Source: Aeromonas sobria (GTDB lineage Bacteria > Pseudomonadota > Gammaproteobacteria > Enterobacterales > Aeromonadaceae). From it: 64,000 bases of DNA. Positions 47,423 through 57,155 of this stretch are shown here, in pieces; position 1 is the stretch's first letter, and every line of letters begins with the position of its first letter. The notes beneath the pieces are model-generated. The model had not been told where the DNA came from. It saw nothing but the letters and a program-made list of their open reading frames with translations, and did no database searches. Made by a program: the position numbers and the translations under genes. The stretch spans positions 62,001 to 126,000 of the forward strand of contig NZ_CDBW01000035.1 of NCBI RefSeq assembly GCF_000820145.1, read 5' to 3'.

Positions 47423-47827
47423 TCAGGCTTCAAGAATTTGATAACTATGGGTAATTTGTACCGCTTTTTCCAGCATCAGGGAAACAGAACAGTATTTTTC
47501 CATCGATAGCGTCACAGCTCTGGCAACCTGCTTCTCTGCCAGCCCGGTGCCGGTTACCACAAAGTGCAGGTTAATTTTTTCAAAAACGCGCGGGGTGCTA
47601 TCTACCCGTTCACCGTTCAGTTCTACGTGGCATGCGGTCACTGATTGACGTGCTTTTTCGAGAATGGAGACCACATCAATAGAGCTGCAGCCACCCACCG
47701 CCAGCAGGATCATCTCCATCGGGCTCACCCCTTCTCCCGGATTAGCGCCATCCAGAGTCACGGTGTGACCGGATTCGCTCTCACCGATAAATTTCATCCC
47801 TTCCACCCAGCTGACTTTGGCTTTCAT
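47423..47827 (-). CDS. yhfA: OsmC-family protein YhfA
   Basis: 134 residues from MKAKVSWVEGM, AGGA eight bases upstream. OsmC/YhfA fold with the two redox-type cysteines in GGCSS and KYCSVS. Members reduce organic peroxides, though YhfA itself is untested. Divergent from crp, as in E. coli. Confidence 0.9.
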   Translation of the reverse strand: MKAKVSWVEGMKFIGESESGHTVTLDGANPGEGVSPMEMILLAVGGCSSIDVVSILEKARQSVTACHVELNGERVDSTPRVFEKINLHFVVTGTGLAEKQVARAVTLSMEKYCSVSLMLEKAVQITHSYQILEA

Positions 47828-48154
47828 CTTGTTCATCCTGTTGCTTGTTATGGCGTGTTCATTATGTCCCTAGCATACCCCAGCTATCGAACCGGTGGCA
47901 TCTCTGCGCCTGATGCTCAGAAAGCGACGAGTTGGGAGGGAAATAGATCAAAATCAACATCTGTTACCGCCATCTTCCCTAGAATGACCCACGCAGCGCA
48001 GCAGGCATTACTCAAAGGGCTCTTTCAAAAGCCCGCAAAGCCTTGTCAGCACAGACAAAGGCTCTTATCCTACTGCGACTAATACAAGGAATGGCAAGAT
48101 TGGCAGCTTGCCCGGACGCACAAGTCCATAAAAAGACACTACAGAGGAATTCTC
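47828..48154. promoter_or_regulatory. yhfA/crp divergent regulatory region
   Basis: About 330 bases without a gene. It must hold the promoters for yhfA and crp. AAATAGATCAAAATCAACA near 47940-47958 resembles half of a Crp site, hinting at autoregulation; the match is weak. Confidence 0.5.
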
Positions 48155-48793
48155 ATGGTCATTGGCAAACCGCAAAGCGATCCCACCCTGGAATGGTTCT
48201 TGTCGCACTGCCACATTCATAAGTATCCCGCCAAGAGCACCCTGATCCATGCGGGTGAAAAAGCGGAGACCCTCTATTACATCGTCAAGGGTACGGTGGC
48301 CGTCTTGATCAAGGACGATGAGGGCAAAGAGATGATCCTCTCCTATTTGAACCAGGGCGACTTCTTGGGCGAAATGGGGATGTTCGAAGAAAATGACAAT
48401 CCTGAGCGTTCTGCTTGGGTGCGTGCTAAGGGCTCCTGTGAAGTCGCAGAGATCTCCTACAAGAAGTTCCGCCAGTTGATCCAGGTCAACCCGGATATTC
48501 TGCTGCGTCTCTCCGGTCAAATGGCCAAACGCTTGCAACATACCAGCCAGAAAGTGGGTAACCTCGCTTTCCTGGATGTGACCGGCCGGATCGCCCAGAC
48601 CTTGCTCAACCTGGCTACCCAGCCAGATGCCATGACCCATCCGGATGGCATGCAGATCAAGATCACCCGTCAGGAGATCGGCCAGATTGTCGGCTGTTCT
48701 CGTGAGACTGTGGGCCGCATCCTCAAGATGCTGGAAGAGCAGGAGCTCATCTCTGCCCATGGCAAAACCATAGTGGTTTTTGGCACCCGCTGA
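48155..48793 (+). CDS. crp: cAMP receptor protein Crp
   Basis: 212 residues. Crp is the global cAMP-dependent regulator of carbon metabolism. The cyclic-nucleotide pocket contains LGEMGMFEE and RSAWVRAK. The HTH ([21 protein letters not shown]) is essentially that of E. coli Crp, so it should read TGTGA-N6-TCACA sites. AGAGG lies upstream. A strong terminator follows. Confidence 0.98.
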   Translation: MVIGKPQSDPTLEWFLSHCHIHKYPAKSTLIHAGEKAETLYYIVKGTVAVLIKDDEGKEMILSYLNQGDFLGEMGMFEENDNPERSAWVRAKGSCEVAEISYKKFRQLIQVNPDILLRLSGQMAKRLQHTSQKVGNLAFLDVTGRIAQTLLNLATQPDAMTHPDGMQIKITRQEIGQIVGCSRETVGRILKMLEEQELISAHGKTIVVFGTR

Positions 48794-48829
48794 TTGTTGA
48801 ACCAATGACCGGATAATGGTCTTGGGATC

Positions 48830-48856
48830 AAAAAGGCTGCTACGGCAGCCTTTTTG
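48830..48856 (+). terminator. crp terminator
   Basis: AAAAAGGCTGC TACG GCAGCCTTTTT. Confidence 0.93.
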
Positions 48857-48920
48857 GATCCTCTCCCCTATAATCCCGAACGCCCTTCCCTGTACCATGG
48901 CGTCAGCCAAGAGAGTTTGT

Positions 48921-49721
48921 ATGCATCTTCAATGCCCCCGTTGCCGCAGTCCGCTCCATCTTCATGAGGCCTCTCAAGGCCGCTATTGCGACAACAAACA
49001 CCACTTTGATCCGGCTCCGGAAGGTTATCTGGATCTGATCCCCGGTAATAAAAATCCTAAAGACAGCGACAGCCGTGCGCTGATGCGCGCCAAACACCAC
49101 TTTTTGGAGCAGGGGCACCAGCTGCCACTGGTCGAGGCAATGGTGGGTCTGCTCTCCAACCTGCCCGAGCAAGAGCTGATCCATCTGGGCTGTGGCGAGG
49201 GTTACTATTGCCGTGCGCTGGCTGCACGCCTGCCCGGTTGGCAGTTTAGTGGCATCGATATTGCCAAGAACACCATCTTTGCTGCCAAAAAGGCCCAGCC
49301 AGAGAACCAGTTTGTCATTGCCGATCCTGCCCGTGCCCCGTTACAACCGGGTAAAGCACAGGTGTTGCTGGTCAATGACCTCAAGGTCAAGAGCGAACTG
49401 CTGGCGGACTGGTTGGCCCCAGGCGGTTACCTGCTCTATTTGCAGCCGGGTCCGCGTCATCAGTGGCAACTGCGGGTCAGCCTCAACCCGGTGAGCATGG
49501 AGCATCCCCTGAGTTGGCCCACTTTGCCGGGGCTGACTGCAATGGGGCAACAGCGCTGCCAATTCGCTCTGCAGATGGATCAAGCCCTGCGCAGCTTTAT
49601 TCTGGAAACCAGCCGTCTTGGCTGGCGAGCCACTGGCGAACAACGCCATGCCTTTATCCAGCAAGGGCCGGATGAACTGGAACAGGATCTGCTGCTGACC
49701 TTGTGGCAAAAGCCGCTCTGA
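48921..49721 (+). CDS. rlmA: 23S rRNA (guanine-745-N1)-methyltransferase RlmA
   Basis: 266 residues from MHLQCPRCRSPL. N-terminal zinc ligands C5, C8, C23 and H27 are followed by a Rossmann methyltransferase domain (HLGCGEGYYCRAL, FSGIDIAKNTIF). It methylates G745 of 23S rRNA. An upstream ATG at 48816 is ruled out because the family begins at the zinc ribbon. Confidence 0.94.
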   Translation: MHLQCPRCRSPLHLHEASQGRYCDNKHHFDPAPEGYLDLIPGNKNPKDSDSRALMRAKHHFLEQGHQLPLVEAMVGLLSNLPEQELIHLGCGEGYYCRALAARLPGWQFSGIDIAKNTIFAAKKAQPENQFVIADPARAPLQPGKAQVLLVNDLKVKSELLADWLAPGGYLLYLQPGPRHQWQLRVSLNPVSMEHPLSWPTLPGLTAMGQQRCQFALQMDQALRSFILETSRLGWRATGEQRHAFIQQGPDELEQDLLLTLWQKPL

Positions 49722-49728
49722 TAGCATG

Positions 49729-49766
49729 AAAAACGGCCCTGTTTTGTTGAAAACAGGGCCGTTTTT
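49729..49766 (+). terminator. rlmA terminator
   Basis: A 16-bp perfect stem from AAAAACGGCCCTGTTTT to its complement, with a TGTTGA-type loop. Confidence 0.93.
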
Positions 49767-49856
49767 GTGCCTAAGAGAATATGTTATCGATGGATGCTGA
49801 CGATGGCTTGCGCCATGTTTGGCGACACATTCCCCCGACGAACCGGCATCCCTTAT

Positions 49857-49893
49857 ATGAATGTGCAGGGTGTTACCCGCCCTGCACATTCAT
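49857..49893. repeat. Perfect 14-bp inverted repeat
   Basis: ATGAATGTGCAGGG-N9-CCCTGCACATTCAT, just beyond the stop codon of the MATE gene. No T run on either side, so a terminator role is uncertain. Confidence 0.7.
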
Positions 49894-49897
49894 CTAT

Positions 49898-51235
49898 CTA
49901 TCCGGCCAATGGGTGTGCCCTTGACTCCTTGCGCATCGCCCGCCACATCACCAGTACCAGCAACGAGCTGCAAGTCGGTAGCGCCAACCAGACGCCGGGT
50001 ACCCCCCACAGGGTCGAGAACCCCCACAAGAAGCCACCGATCAGCACCAGCTTGCCGCCGGTGAGCAGTGAAGCGATGCGCGCACGGTTGATGGCCTGGA
50101 AATAGGTGGCCCCCACCAGCAGTAACCCTTCCATCGGCAACCCCCAGAAATAGAGCCAGATCCCGAGGCTAGCCACCGGCAGCAAGGTTGCGTTGTCACC
50201 GGCAAACAGATAAACCGCGCCTTCCGGCCATAGATAGAGCGGTATCATGGCGCACAGGGCGATCCCCAACGTCACCCCGAGGGCCAGATTGCGCACCCGC
50301 AACACCCGCTGCCAGTGACCCGCCCCGGCGTTAAAGCTGGCGATGGGCTGGATGCCCATGGCGATCCCCTCGAACACCAGATAAAAGAACGCCTCGGTGT
50401 AGCTGATCACCCCGTAGGCGGCCACATGCAGCGAAGTACCCACCGCTAGCAGCGCCTTGTTATGCAGCGCCAGTACCACCGAGAGGTAGAGGTACATCAG
50501 AAAGCTCGATACCCCGAGTCGCACCGTTTCGGCCATCAGCGTGAAATCAGGGCGCAGGGTGTCCCAGCTGATCCGCAGCTGGCTGTGCGGCGTGAAGAAG
50601 TGCCACAGACAGGCGAGGCCGGTGACGGCCTGGGAGATCATGGTGGCCGTTGCCACCCCGGCCAGCCCGAACGGGAACACCACCATCAGCAGATAATCGA
50701 GCCCCACATTAAGTAATCCTCCTACCACCATGATGATGGTGACAAACCCGGGTCGGCCATCGTTGCGCAGCAGTGAGCTGAATGCCATCGACAGCACCGC
50801 AAACACCCCGAGCCAGGCGTAGGCCTGCAGATAAGCAAGACCTGCCGTGAAGATCTCCCCTTCCGCCCCCATCCAGGCCAGCATGGGCTCGCCATAGCGG
50901 ACCCCGATAAAGCTGAGCAACGCCGAGGCCAGCAGTACCATCACCAGCGCATTGCCGACGATATGGCGGGCTTTGGCCGGGTTGCCCTGCCCCAGATAAA
51001 AGGAGACCAGCGACGAGGCTCCCATGCCGATCAGGGCCCCCACCGCATAGAGCACGGCGCAGATGGGATAGGCCAGCATAAGACCGGCCATGCCATCCTG
51101 ACCGAGCAAGTGGCCAACGAAGATGCCATCGATGGTGACATAGATGCCGGTGATCAGCATGGCAGCCACGGTCGGGGTTACGTAACGCCAGAAAAGGCGA
51201 GATAGTGGGGCAGTGCCCAGATCAACAGCTGACAT
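49898..51235 (-). CDS. MATE-family efflux transporter
   Basis: 445 residues with about 12 membrane helices in two similar halves (FWRYVTPTVAAMLITGIYVTIDGIFVG in the first). MATE proteins export cationic drugs or metabolites in exchange for Na+ or H+. It stands alone between rlmA and the small secreted peptide. The substrate cannot be read from the sequence. Confidence 0.92.
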   Translation of the reverse strand: MSAVDLGTAPLSRLFWRYVTPTVAAMLITGIYVTIDGIFVGHLLGQDGMAGLMLAYPICAVLYAVGALIGMGASSLVSFYLGQGNPAKARHIVGNALVMVLLASALLSFIGVRYGEPMLAWMGAEGEIFTAGLAYLQAYAWLGVFAVLSMAFSSLLRNDGRPGFVTIIMVVGGLLNVGLDYLLMVVFPFGLAGVATATMISQAVTGLACLWHFFTPHSQLRISWDTLRPDFTLMAETVRLGVSSFLMYLYLSVVLALHNKALLAVGTSLHVAAYGVISYTEAFFYLVFEGIAMGIQPIASFNAGAGHWQRVLRVRNLALGVTLGIALCAMIPLYLWPEGAVYLFAGDNATLLPVASLGIWLYFWGLPMEGLLLVGATYFQAINRARIASLLTGGKLVLIGGFLWGFSTLWGVPGVWLALPTCSSLLVLVMWRAMRKESRAHPLAG

Positions 51236-51390
51236 GTTCGGCTCAGTGGAGGGAAAGCGGCGAGGATAATAGCGAAACAGCGCAATAACTGCCTGTTATT
51301 TATGTTATGAATCATTAATGTAGACGGCTTTACCCGTCTCCCTGAGCTGTTTTAGGCTAGGGCCACCTCTTCTGAATGGAAACGAGCCTC

Positions 51391-51555
51391 ATGTTGCAAC
51401 GCCAGCTCACCCTCCTGTTGCTCTCTTTGGTGTTAATGTCGCCAGCGGCACAAGCCGAAACCCTGTTGCAGTGCGTGCCCAAGAGCAATACCCCGGAAAA
51501 TCAGAAGCTGTACGAGAGCTATCAACAGATTGACATTCACCTGAGCCGCGGCTGA
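51391..51555 (+). CDS. Small secreted protein upstream of the glycerophosphodiesterase
   Basis: 54 residues. A clear signal peptide (MLQRQLTLLLLSLVLMSPAAQA) precedes a mature peptide of about 32 residues with one cysteine (ETLLQCVPKSNTPENQ). GGAAACGAG lies upstream of the ATG. It ends 24 bases before the glycerophosphodiesterase gene and is probably cotranscribed with it. I recognise no family. Confidence 0.65.
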   Translation: MLQRQLTLLLLSLVLMSPAAQAETLLQCVPKSNTPENQKLYESYQQIDIHLSRG

Positions 51556-51579
51556 CCCGCGAGGTAAAAGGAGCGGAAT

Positions 51580-52263
51580 ATGCAGATTATTGCCCACCGT
51601 GGCGCCAGCGGTCTGGCACCGGAGAACACCCTCAAGGCGATGGCCAAAGCGCTGGAGTTGGGAGCGCCAGCTATCGAGATCGACGTGCAGGCGGCCGATG
51701 GCGAGTTGTGGGTATTCCACGATCGGCGGTTGGAACGCTGCAGCAACGGCAAGGGGGTACTGACCGAACAAGCTCGCGCTTATCTGGAGCAGCTCGATGC
51801 CGGTGAGGGGGAGGTGATCCCGACCCTGTGGCAGGTGATGGAGATCATCGCCGGACGCTGTGAACTTCACATTGAGCTCAAGGGCGCTCATACCGCCGAC
51901 GCGGTGGCAGCCCTGACCCTGCGGGCAGAAACAGAGCTCGGTTTTGCTGCCTGTCAGTGGGTGGTCTCCTCCTTCCACCACCCTGAGCTGGCCCGATTTG
52001 CTGCTTTGCGGCCCGATATCCGGCTCGGCGCCCTGACCGCCAATCTGCCGTTTACACTGGCGCAGTTTGCCGAAGATCTGGGGGCCTGGTCACTCAATTG
52101 CGATGTGGATTTTGTCGACCGGATGCTGGTTGAAGATGCCCATAGGCGCGGGTTAAAGGTGCTGGTTTATACCGTTGATTATCCTGAGGATTATGAAATT
52201 CTCGCCAGCATGGGGGTCGATGGAATCTTTACCAATCGACCTGATCGTTTGCTGGTGCCATGA
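51580..52263 (+). CDS. ugpQ: Glycerophosphodiester phosphodiesterase (UgpQ-like)
   Basis: 227 residues, AAAGGAG upstream. The GDPD signature HRGASGLAPENTLKAMAKA and the metal and catalytic segment IEIDVQAADGELWVFHDRRLER are intact; TNRPDRLL ends the barrel. It splits glycerophosphodiesters to glycerol-3-phosphate and an alcohol. No signal peptide, so cytosolic like UgpQ. Confidence 0.92.
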   Translation: MQIIAHRGASGLAPENTLKAMAKALELGAPAIEIDVQAADGELWVFHDRRLERCSNGKGVLTEQARAYLEQLDAGEGEVIPTLWQVMEIIAGRCELHIELKGAHTADAVAALTLRAETELGFAACQWVVSSFHHPELARFAALRPDIRLGALTANLPFTLAQFAEDLGAWSLNCDVDFVDRMLVEDAHRRGLKVLVYTVDYPEDYEILASMGVDGIFTNRPDRLLVP

Positions 52264-52415
52264 GGGCGCGATACACATATGGATAAGCACTGATTTAGGC
52301 ACTAACTTTAAATAGCAGTTCGGGATACAAAAAGTTCAACAACGGCCGATAGCTACTGGCTCATAACAATAACTTGCACATACACACTCTGACTGACGCT
52401 CACAAGGATGTAACC

Positions 52416-54293
52416 ATGAACTTATCCATAAAAAACAAGCTGGTCCTTGCGATAGGGATCATCATTCTGGTGATCACCGGCCTGCAAGTCTGGTACAACA
52501 CCACGCAACTGCGCAGTGAAACCCAGCGTCTGGTCTGGAACATCATTGACGAAAGCTCCATGGCCAATGTCAAGGGAATCTCCCGCTGGGTCGACTCCCG
52601 GATCAGCATAGTCAGCACCACCAAGGAGGCATTCGCCAAAGAAGATGAGCCCATCAGCCATCTGGCCCAGTCGATGAGCGCCGGTGGCTTCGATCTGGTC
52701 TATGCCGGTACCGCAGATGGCAAGATGATCCAGAGCAACCCCACCAACCTGCCCGCCGGTTATGACCCCCGTCAACGCCCCTGGTACCAAGATGCCATGG
52801 CGGCAGGCAAACTGGTCATCACGGCGCCCTATGCCGATATCTCCAGTGGCCAGTTGATCGTGACCATTGCCGAGCCGTTTCAGCGTGGCAACACCCAGGG
52901 AGTCATCGCCGGTGACGTCTCTATCAGCGCTCTTATCTCGGATATTCTGGCGGTCAGCTCCGAAGGGACTTATGCCATTCTGGTAGACAGCAATGGCACC
53001 ATTATCGCGCACCCTGATGCCTCCCTGAGCTTGAAACCCGCCACTGCTCTGGCACCCGAGTTGACCGCCTCTTACATCAACCAGATTGCCCATGACGGCA
53101 TGATCAACGAGCTGGTGATCAGCGGCAAGAAAGAGGTCTTTGACTTCAACGCGATCCCTAATACCAGCTGGTATTACGGCATGATGGTGGATGAACAGAC
53201 CGCCTACCAGTCGGTACGCAGCATGGTCACCTCCTCCCTCATTCAGGGGCTCATCACCATACTGATCGTGGCTGGCTTCTCCTATGTCGCCATCAACGGC
53301 TCGCTGGCCCCCCTGAAAACCTTGGGCGAGGCGATTGCCGATCTCTCCCGTGGCAACGGCGATCTGACCCGCCGCATCAAGATCGAGCGTGAAGATGAGG
53401 TGGGCGCCGTTGCCAAACACGTCAACACCTTCATCGACCGGATCCATGTAATGGTGCAGGATATCTCCAACTCCTCCGGTCAACTCAACCAGCAGGCCAA
53501 GTCCTCCCACAGCATGGCGGAGAAGGCCAATCAGGGGCTGGCACGCCAGCAAAACGAGATCTCCCAGATCGCCACTGCGGTACACGAAATGTCAGCCACT
53601 GCGGTCGAGGTAGCCAGTAACGCTGAGCAGACAGCAGATGCGGCTCGCTCGTCTTCTAGTAGTTGTGAGCACGGCAAGCAGGTGATCGCTCGCAATCAGC
53701 GCTCCATCACTGATCTGGCGACCCAGGTAGAGCAGGCCTCCAACATCATTCAGGAATTGGAGAAGAACGCTCAGGAGATCAACACCATCCTTTCTACCAT
53801 TCAGGGCATTGCCGAGCAGACTAACCTGCTGGCATTGAACGCGGCGATTGAAGCCGCCCGGGCGGGTGAACAGGGTCGTGGTTTTGCGGTGGTCGCCGAC
53901 GAGGTGCGGGTATTGTCACAGCGTACCCACAGCTCCACCGTCGAGATCCGCAGCATGATCGAGACTCTGCAGCGCAACACCCAGGGGGCTGTCAGCACCA
54001 TGCACGAAGGGCAACAGCTGGCACAAAACAGTGTGGATGATGCCAACAATGCCACCCATGCGCTGGAGCAGATCACCACCTCGATCAACCAGATCTCCGA
54101 CATGGCGACCCAGATCTCCAGCGCGGCTGAAGAGCAACGGGCCGTCACCGATGAGGTCAGTCGCAACATTCAAGCGGTGAAAGATGTGTCCGACGAACTG
54201 GCGGTAGATGCGGACAGCTCCCGTCATCTCTCTGAACAACTTAAAAATATTTCGGGGGAGTTGAGCAATCAGGTCGGCATGTTCCGTATTTAA
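52416..54293 (+). CDS. Methyl-accepting chemotaxis protein with dCache sensor
   Basis: 625 residues, AAGGATGTAACC before the ATG. TM1 ([19 protein letters not shown]), a periplasmic dCache domain (about 35-275, with the ligand-site segment [12 protein letters not shown]), TM2 ([19 protein letters not shown]), HAMP, and a signalling domain with the hairpin tip [20 protein letters not shown]. WYxxA-type Cache pockets often bind amino acids. Ligand unknown. No CheR-tethering pentapeptide at the C terminus. Confidence 0.95.
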   Translation: MNLSIKNKLVLAIGIIILVITGLQVWYNTTQLRSETQRLVWNIIDESSMANVKGISRWVDSRISIVSTTKEAFAKEDEPISHLAQSMSAGGFDLVYAGTADGKMIQSNPTNLPAGYDPRQRPWYQDAMAAGKLVITAPYADISSGQLIVTIAEPFQRGNTQGVIAGDVSISALISDILAVSSEGTYAILVDSNGTIIAHPDASLSLKPATALAPELTASYINQIAHDGMINELVISGKKEVFDFNAIPNTSWYYGMMVDEQTAYQSVRSMVTSSLIQGLITILIVAGFSYVAINGSLAPLKTLGEAIADLSRGNGDLTRRIKIEREDEVGAVAKHVNTFIDRIHVMVQDISNSSGQLNQQAKSSHSMAEKANQGLARQQNEISQIATAVHEMSATAVEVASNAEQTADAARSSSSSCEHGKQVIARNQRSITDLATQVEQASNIIQELEKNAQEINTILSTIQGIAEQTNLLALNAAIEAARAGEQGRGFAVVADEVRVLSQRTHSSTVEIRSMIETLQRNTQGAVSTMHEGQQLAQNSVDDANNATHALEQITTSINQISDMATQISSAAEEQRAVTDEVSRNIQAVKDVSDELAVDADSSRHLSEQLKNISGELSNQVGMFRI

Positions 54294-54331
54294 CACTGAT
54301 AGCCAGTGGCCTGTTGGCCCGGCTCTTATAC

Positions 54332-54365
54332 AAAAATCCCCGCCTTGTCCGGCGGGGATTTTTTT
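54332..54365 (+). terminator. Chemoreceptor gene terminator
   Basis: AAAAATCCCCGCC TTGTCC GGCGGGGATTTTTTT, perfect stem. Confidence 0.93.
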
Positions 54366-54533
54366 GATCTGCAGATCATGTTTTAGTGCGGGTTCGTTCA
54401 GGGGCTAAGCCTTCACCCTCACTTGCACCTTCATCTGGATGCCACGCTTTGCTCTGATACGCTGCGCAGGGTGAGCAGATGCAAATCCGTTGACCTGGGG
54501 GGCGCTGCTGGATGCAGATTGCAGCGCTGTGGT

Positions 54534-55490
54534 TCAGACCAGCCGGTGCTGGCGGCGACCGGCAGCGAAAGCGTTGATGTTATCGATCAGTTGATCGGCC
54601 AAGCGCTGCATCGACTCCTCGCTGGCCCAAGCCACATGAGGGGTCAGAATGAAGTGGGGGTATTGCAGGGCCTTCATCAGCGGGTGATCGGGGGGCGGAG
54701 GTTCGACACTCGCCACATCGAAGCCTGCGCCACCGAGCTGGCCATTGGCCAACGCTTGCAGCAGCGCCTCCTCATCCACCAGTCCACCGCGGCCGACGTT
54801 GATCAGCAAAGCCCCCGCTTTCATCAGCCCCAGCTCCCGCTCGCCAATCAGGTTGCGGGTGTAGGGGGTGAGCGGGCAGTGCAGGCTGATCACGTCCGAG
54901 CTTTGCAGCAGTTCATCGAGGGGCAGGCGATCCTCATCGTGGCTGGCGCCAACCTGACTCTGGGCGTAGCGCACCGTCATCCCCATCCCTTTGGCACGCT
55001 CGCCAAGCGCTTGGCCAAGGGTGCCCTTGCCGATGATGCCGATCTGCTTGCCGTGCAGATCCATGATGTTGTGGTCGAAGAAGCAAAATTGGCCGCTCTG
55101 TTGCCAGCGCCCTTCCAGCAGCGACTGGCGCCAGCAGAAGAGGTTGCGCGACAGGGCCAGCATCAGCGCCATGGCGTGCTCCGGCACCGAGGGGCCCGAG
55201 TAGTTACGGATGTTGCACACCCCGACGTTGGCGGCGTGGCATGCTGCCAGATCCACGTTGTCACTGCCGGTGGCAGCCAGTGCGATAAGCTTGAGCTCCG
55301 GCAATTGAGCCAGCTCTGCGGCACCGATCCGCACCTTGTTAATGATGGCGATGCTGGCATCTTTCAGCCGCTCCACCACCTGTTCCGGGGCGGTACGCGG
55401 ATAGCTCTGCCAGTGGTGGGGGAAGTCTGGGTGATGCAGGGTGATGCCCGCATCCAGGGTATCGCTGTCGAGAAATACGATTTGCTGCAT
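54534..55490 (-). CDS. D-2-hydroxyacid dehydrogenase
   Basis: 318 residues from MQQIVFLDSDTLDAGI. The NAD-binding loop is GIIGKGTLGQAL. The catalytic residues are visible: Arg in NVGRGGLVDE, Glu in FDVASVEPPPPDHP and His in LTPHVAWASEES. It resembles glycerate/hydroxypyruvate reductases (HprA type). It reduces a 2-keto acid to the D-hydroxy acid. No neighbour fixes the substrate. Confidence 0.9.
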   Translation of the reverse strand: MQQIVFLDSDTLDAGITLHHPDFPHHWQSYPRTAPEQVVERLKDASIAIINKVRIGAAELAQLPELKLIALAATGSDNVDLAACHAANVGVCNIRNYSGPSVPEHAMALMLALSRNLFCWRQSLLEGRWQQSGQFCFFDHNIMDLHGKQIGIIGKGTLGQALGERAKGMGMTVRYAQSQVGASHDEDRLPLDELLQSSDVISLHCPLTPYTRNLIGERELGLMKAGALLINVGRGGLVDEEALLQALANGQLGGAGFDVASVEPPPPDHPLMKALQYPHFILTPHVAWASEESMQRLADQLIDNINAFAAGRRQHRLV

Positions 55491-55643
55491 GGACCTGCCT
55501 GCCATTTTTCCGGATCGAGGGGCCATGATGCCAAAGAGCCGACCATCAGGGCCAGCCCGCACCTGCGTTATGACTGGGCTTTATCCGGCAGATGTGAGCT
55601 TGCGCGCGCTTTGGCGCCTGATGGTTGCTGCGGTGGGGTCTGC

Positions 55644-56408
55644 TTAGAGCCAGCCCAAGTGATTGAGCCACCCCTGAATGCGGGTGGGGGTCTCCTCCAG
55701 TTCCATTAGCGCGTAGGGGCGATAGTTGAGTTTGTGGCTGCGCCGGCTCTCGCTTCTACGGGCCTCTGCGGCTAAGAGTGGCCAGCGGCCGCCATCCTCC
55801 TGATAGAGATCGAGGGTGGGGATGGCAGCCTGCGCCACCTGTTTGGCCAGCATCTGATTACTCTGCTGATTGGGGAAGAAGCCGTCGAGCAGCACCAGCG
55901 CATCGGGGGCGGGCAACTGTTCGCTGGCGATGAGATTGGCAGTCCAGGCGGCGCCGGTGCCTTGCGCCAGGATCAGCTTGAAGCCCCCCTCTTGCAGCTT
56001 GGCATCGGCCAGCTTGCTGATCCGCTCGGCAAACTGCTTGCGAAATTCGTCGCTGTTTTTCGCTTTTTTCTCGGCGGCGGGGTCGAATTCGGCCTGCTGG
56101 GGGGAGGGGAGCAGCAGCAGGGTATCAAAGCCCAGCTGGCCAAGGGTGCGGGTCAGTTGCCACAGCTGGCCGCTGCGCTGCCAGTCTGGCAGCAAAATGG
56201 CCAGCCCCAGATAGTTTTCACTGTCGTGTTTGGCAAACAGCACAGTCTGCTTGTCGATCTGGGTGGCATCGGGCAGCCCTTTCCAGTCGCTGGCTTGCCA
56301 GTGATCGAGAGGGAGTGGTGCAGCGACGGGGGGGGTGACTTCGCTCGCTTGCGTCACGTTGCCAGCCAGCAAGGTCAATAACAGCAGTGATAAGGATAAT
56401 CTGGCCAT
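55644..56408 (-). CDS. DUF3530-family secreted protein
   Basis: 254 residues from MARLSLSLLLLTLLAGNVTQA, a clear signal peptide. The rest has alpha/beta-hydrolase-like elements (LAILLPDWQRSG, FKLILAQGTGAAWTANLI, ALVLLDGFFPN). The GxSxG nucleophile is replaced by GTGAA, so hydrolase activity is doubtful. A GTG nine bases upstream is a second possible start. Function unknown. Confidence 0.8.
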   Translation of the reverse strand: MARLSLSLLLLTLLAGNVTQASEVTPPVAAPLPLDHWQASDWKGLPDATQIDKQTVLFAKHDSENYLGLAILLPDWQRSGQLWQLTRTLGQLGFDTLLLLPSPQQAEFDPAAEKKAKNSDEFRKQFAERISKLADAKLQEGGFKLILAQGTGAAWTANLIASEQLPAPDALVLLDGFFPNQQSNQMLAKQVAQAAIPTLDLYQEDGGRWPLLAAEARRSESRRSHKLNYRPYALMELEETPTRIQGWLNHLGWL

Positions 56409-56491
56409 AGTATGCACCCCCGGTTAACAGGGTTAGCGGCGGCGGCAGGATTTTCTGAAGGCGGGCAGTGTGATAGCAAAGCGGAAGCAAT

Positions 56492-56521
56492 AAAAAAGCG
56501 AGCCGTTGGCTCGCTTTTTTT
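56492..56521 (-). terminator. efp terminator
   Basis: AAAAAAGCGAGCC GTT GGCTCGCTTTTTTT, effective in both directions, between efp and the DUF3530 gene. Confidence 0.9.
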
Positions 56522-56543
56522 GCACTCAAGACAAAGCAATCAA

Positions 56544-57110
56544 TTAGTTGACGCGACGCTTGAATTCGCCGGTGCGGCTGTCGATTTCGATCTTGTCACC
56601 GATCTCTACGAAGGCGGCAACAGCCAGCTCGTAGGTAGTGCCCTTCAGACGGGCAGGCTTGGTCACTTTACCGGAAGTGTCGCCACGAGCGGACGGCTCG
56701 GTGTACTCAACTTCGCGAACGATAGTGGTCGGCAGTTCCACGGAGATGGCTTTCTCGTTGTAGAAAGTTACTTCGCAGATGTCTTCCATACCGTCTACCA
56801 GGTAGTTCAGCGCGTCACCCAGGTTGTCTTTCTCGATGTCGTACTGGTTGTACTCGGTATCCATAAAGACATACAGGGGATCGGAGTAGTAAGAGTAGGT
56901 GCACTCTTTACGCTCCAGCTGAACCACGTCCAGCTTGTCGTCGGCCTTGAAGACGGTCTCGGTGGCGCTGCCGTTCAGCAGGCCTTTGAGCTTCATTTTG
57001 ACCACGGCGGAGTTACGGCCGGATTTGTTGAATTCAGCCTTCTGAACCACCATCGGCTCGGTACCGATCATGACTACGTTACCAGCGCGGATTTCCTGTG
57101 CGGTTTTCAT
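56544..57110 (-). CDS. efp: Elongation factor P, arginine type
   Basis: 188 residues. EF-P enters the ribosomal E site and relieves stalling at polyproline. Where E. coli has Lys34 in PGKGQA, this protein has Arg32 in NKSGRNSAV, the form rhamnosylated by EarP. earP is 45 bases upstream on the same strand. AGGAA precedes the ATG. Confidence 0.97.
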   Translation of the reverse strand: MKTAQEIRAGNVVMIGTEPMVVQKAEFNKSGRNSAVVKMKLKGLLNGSATETVFKADDKLDVVQLERKECTYSYYSDPLYVFMDTEYNQYDIEKDNLGDALNYLVDGMEDICEVTFYNEKAISVELPTTIVREVEYTEPSARGDTSGKVTKPARLKGTTYELAVAAFVEIGDKIEIDSRTGEFKRRVN

Positions 57111-57155
57111 GTAAAAAATTCCTGTTCGTGAAACGGACGGATAAAAACTGCCAGA

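Noticed and set aside
52422..53585. Minus-strand open frame of 387 codons
   Set aside because: Antisense to the chemoreceptor gene, with no recognisable domain.
53800..53900. Conserved GC-rich block that might be an RNA element
   Set aside because: It is the highly conserved signalling hairpin tip of the chemoreceptor coding sequence.
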